From Mycobacterium sherrisii (GTDB lineage: Bacteria > Actinomycetota > Actinomycetes > Mycobacteriales > Mycobacteriaceae), in NCBI RefSeq assembly GCF_002102355.1, contig NZ_LQPT01000081.1:62001-126000 (forward strand): a DNA stretch of 64,000 bases. The letters run 5' to 3'. Numbering within the stretch: the stretch's first letter is position 1; each line of letters opens with the position of its first letter. A program made the translations under genes and the position numbers. The notes beneath the pieces were generated by a model. The model did not search any database, was not told the origin of the DNA, and was given only the letters and a program-made list of their open reading frames with translations. This document shows positions 63,523-64,000 of the stretch, in pieces.

Positions 63523-64000
63523 ATACGCCAGGGTTCGACACGATCCTGCTCGACGTGGACGGAGCCGACCACGTCGCCACCATCACACTGAATCGGCCCG
63601 AGCGCCTGAATGCGTTCGACCGCACCATGTGCACGGAGATGGCCGAGGCCTGGCGCATCGTCAAACTCGACGACGCGGTGCATGCCGTGGTGCTGCGCGC
63701 GGCCGGCGACCGAGCGTTCAGCTCCGGACTGGACATCAAGACGCCCTACGGTCAGCCAGATAACGTGTGGAACCACGAGGATCCCGGCGAGCTGCTCAGC
63801 CCCAAGTGGCAAAAGCTGTGGAAGCCGGTGGTGTGTGCGGTTCAGGGCATGTGCACCGCCGGCGCCTTCTACTTCGTCAACGAATCGGACGTGGTCATTT
63901 GCTCGACGGAGGCAACGTTTTTCGATTCACATGTGTCGGCCGGCCTGGTCTGCGCGCTGGAACCGATCGGCTTGATGCGCCGGGTCGGCTTGGGCGAGAC
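63519..64000 (+). CDS. Enoyl-CoA hydratase/isomerase family protein, truncated by window end
   Basis: The frame opens at a GTG overlapping the previous stop and gives about 160 residues before the window ends. It has TLNRPERLNAFD, GDRAFSSGLDIKTPYG and AVQGMCTAGAFYFVNESD, so it is a third crotonase of the same operon. The sequence resembles the preceding gene in its insertion after the oxyanion block. Confidence 0.82.
   Translation, partial: MNTPGFDTILLDVDGADHVATITLNRPERLNAFDRTMCTEMAEAWRIVKLDDAVHAVVLRAAGDRAFSSGLDIKTPYGQPDNVWNHEDPGELLSPKWQKLWKPVVCAVQGMCTAGAFYFVNESDVVICSTEATFFDSHVSAGLVCALEPIGLMRRVGLGE

Overview
The window is high-GC actinobacterial DNA that reads as a non-tuberculous Mycobacterium, probably a slow grower. 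The evidence is frequent GTG starts, ATGA/GTGA stop-start overlaps, many FadE/FadD-type genes, F420-type LLM oxidoreductases, a neighbour pair matching M. tuberculosis RsfA (Rv1365c) and Rv1364c, an LpqS-like copper lipoprotein, and a CsbD-like small protein. I see no tRNA, rRNA, CRISPR array, insertion sequence or phage gene.

Most of the 64 kb is one large catabolic gene collection built for an aliphatic or polycyclic (steroid- or terpenoid-like) carboxylic acid. The substrate cannot be read from sequence alone. It holds four cytochrome P450s, two KshA-like Rieske oxygenases (one frameshifted), two small ferredoxins (3Fe-4S and Rieske), four acyl-CoA synthetases, two type III CoA-transferases (one a tandem fusion), eight acyl-CoA dehydrogenase subunits that fall into four pairs, a MaoC hydratase pair, five crotonase-fold enzymes, an Ltp2-like thiolase, five amidohydrolase-2 proteins, a carboxyltransferase, an aldehyde and an alcohol dehydrogenase, short-chain dehydrogenases and hydrolases.

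Layout. 0-12.9 kb: lipocalin-like protein, aldehyde dehydrogenase, MaoC pair, ligase, Rieske, P450, ferredoxin, fused CoA-transferase, GntR regulator, SDR and LLM. 12.9-18.7 kb: a tightly overlapped operon of four acyl-CoA dehydrogenases and a ligase. 18.7-26.5 kb: a different, housekeeping-like segment with a copper-type operator, LpqS, a D-amino-acid-oxidase-like protein, DUF4396, a TetR-hotdog fusion, an amidohydrolase and the two anti-sigma-system genes. 26.5-49.5 kb: catabolism resumes with divergent blocks around P450s and Rieske proteins. 49.6-56.4 kb: a long minus-strand operon (enoyl-CoA hydratase, two amidohydrolases, ligase, acyl-CoA dehydrogenase pair). 56.5-64 kb: small stress-type proteins, a DapA-like aldolase, SDR, TetR, and a crotonase series running off the end.

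Two recurring promoter signals are not explained by the genes. A CTA-N3-TAG dyad lies in five divergent promoter regions between 0.5 and 33 kb, including the one in front of the GntR gene. A 19-bp element, TACTGTA-N9-G(T/C)A, occurs in six promoter regions between 36.8 and 61.9 kb, including the one in front of the TetR gene at 59.4 kb. I infer two adjoining regulons, each with its own regulator. Several genes are decayed or have lost catalytic residues: a frameshifted Rieske oxygenase, a hydrolase with an internal TAG, an SDR remnant, an HSL-type hydrolase without its Ser and His, an amidohydrolase without metal ligands, and an isochorismatase-like protein without its triad. The cluster therefore appears to be under remodelling.
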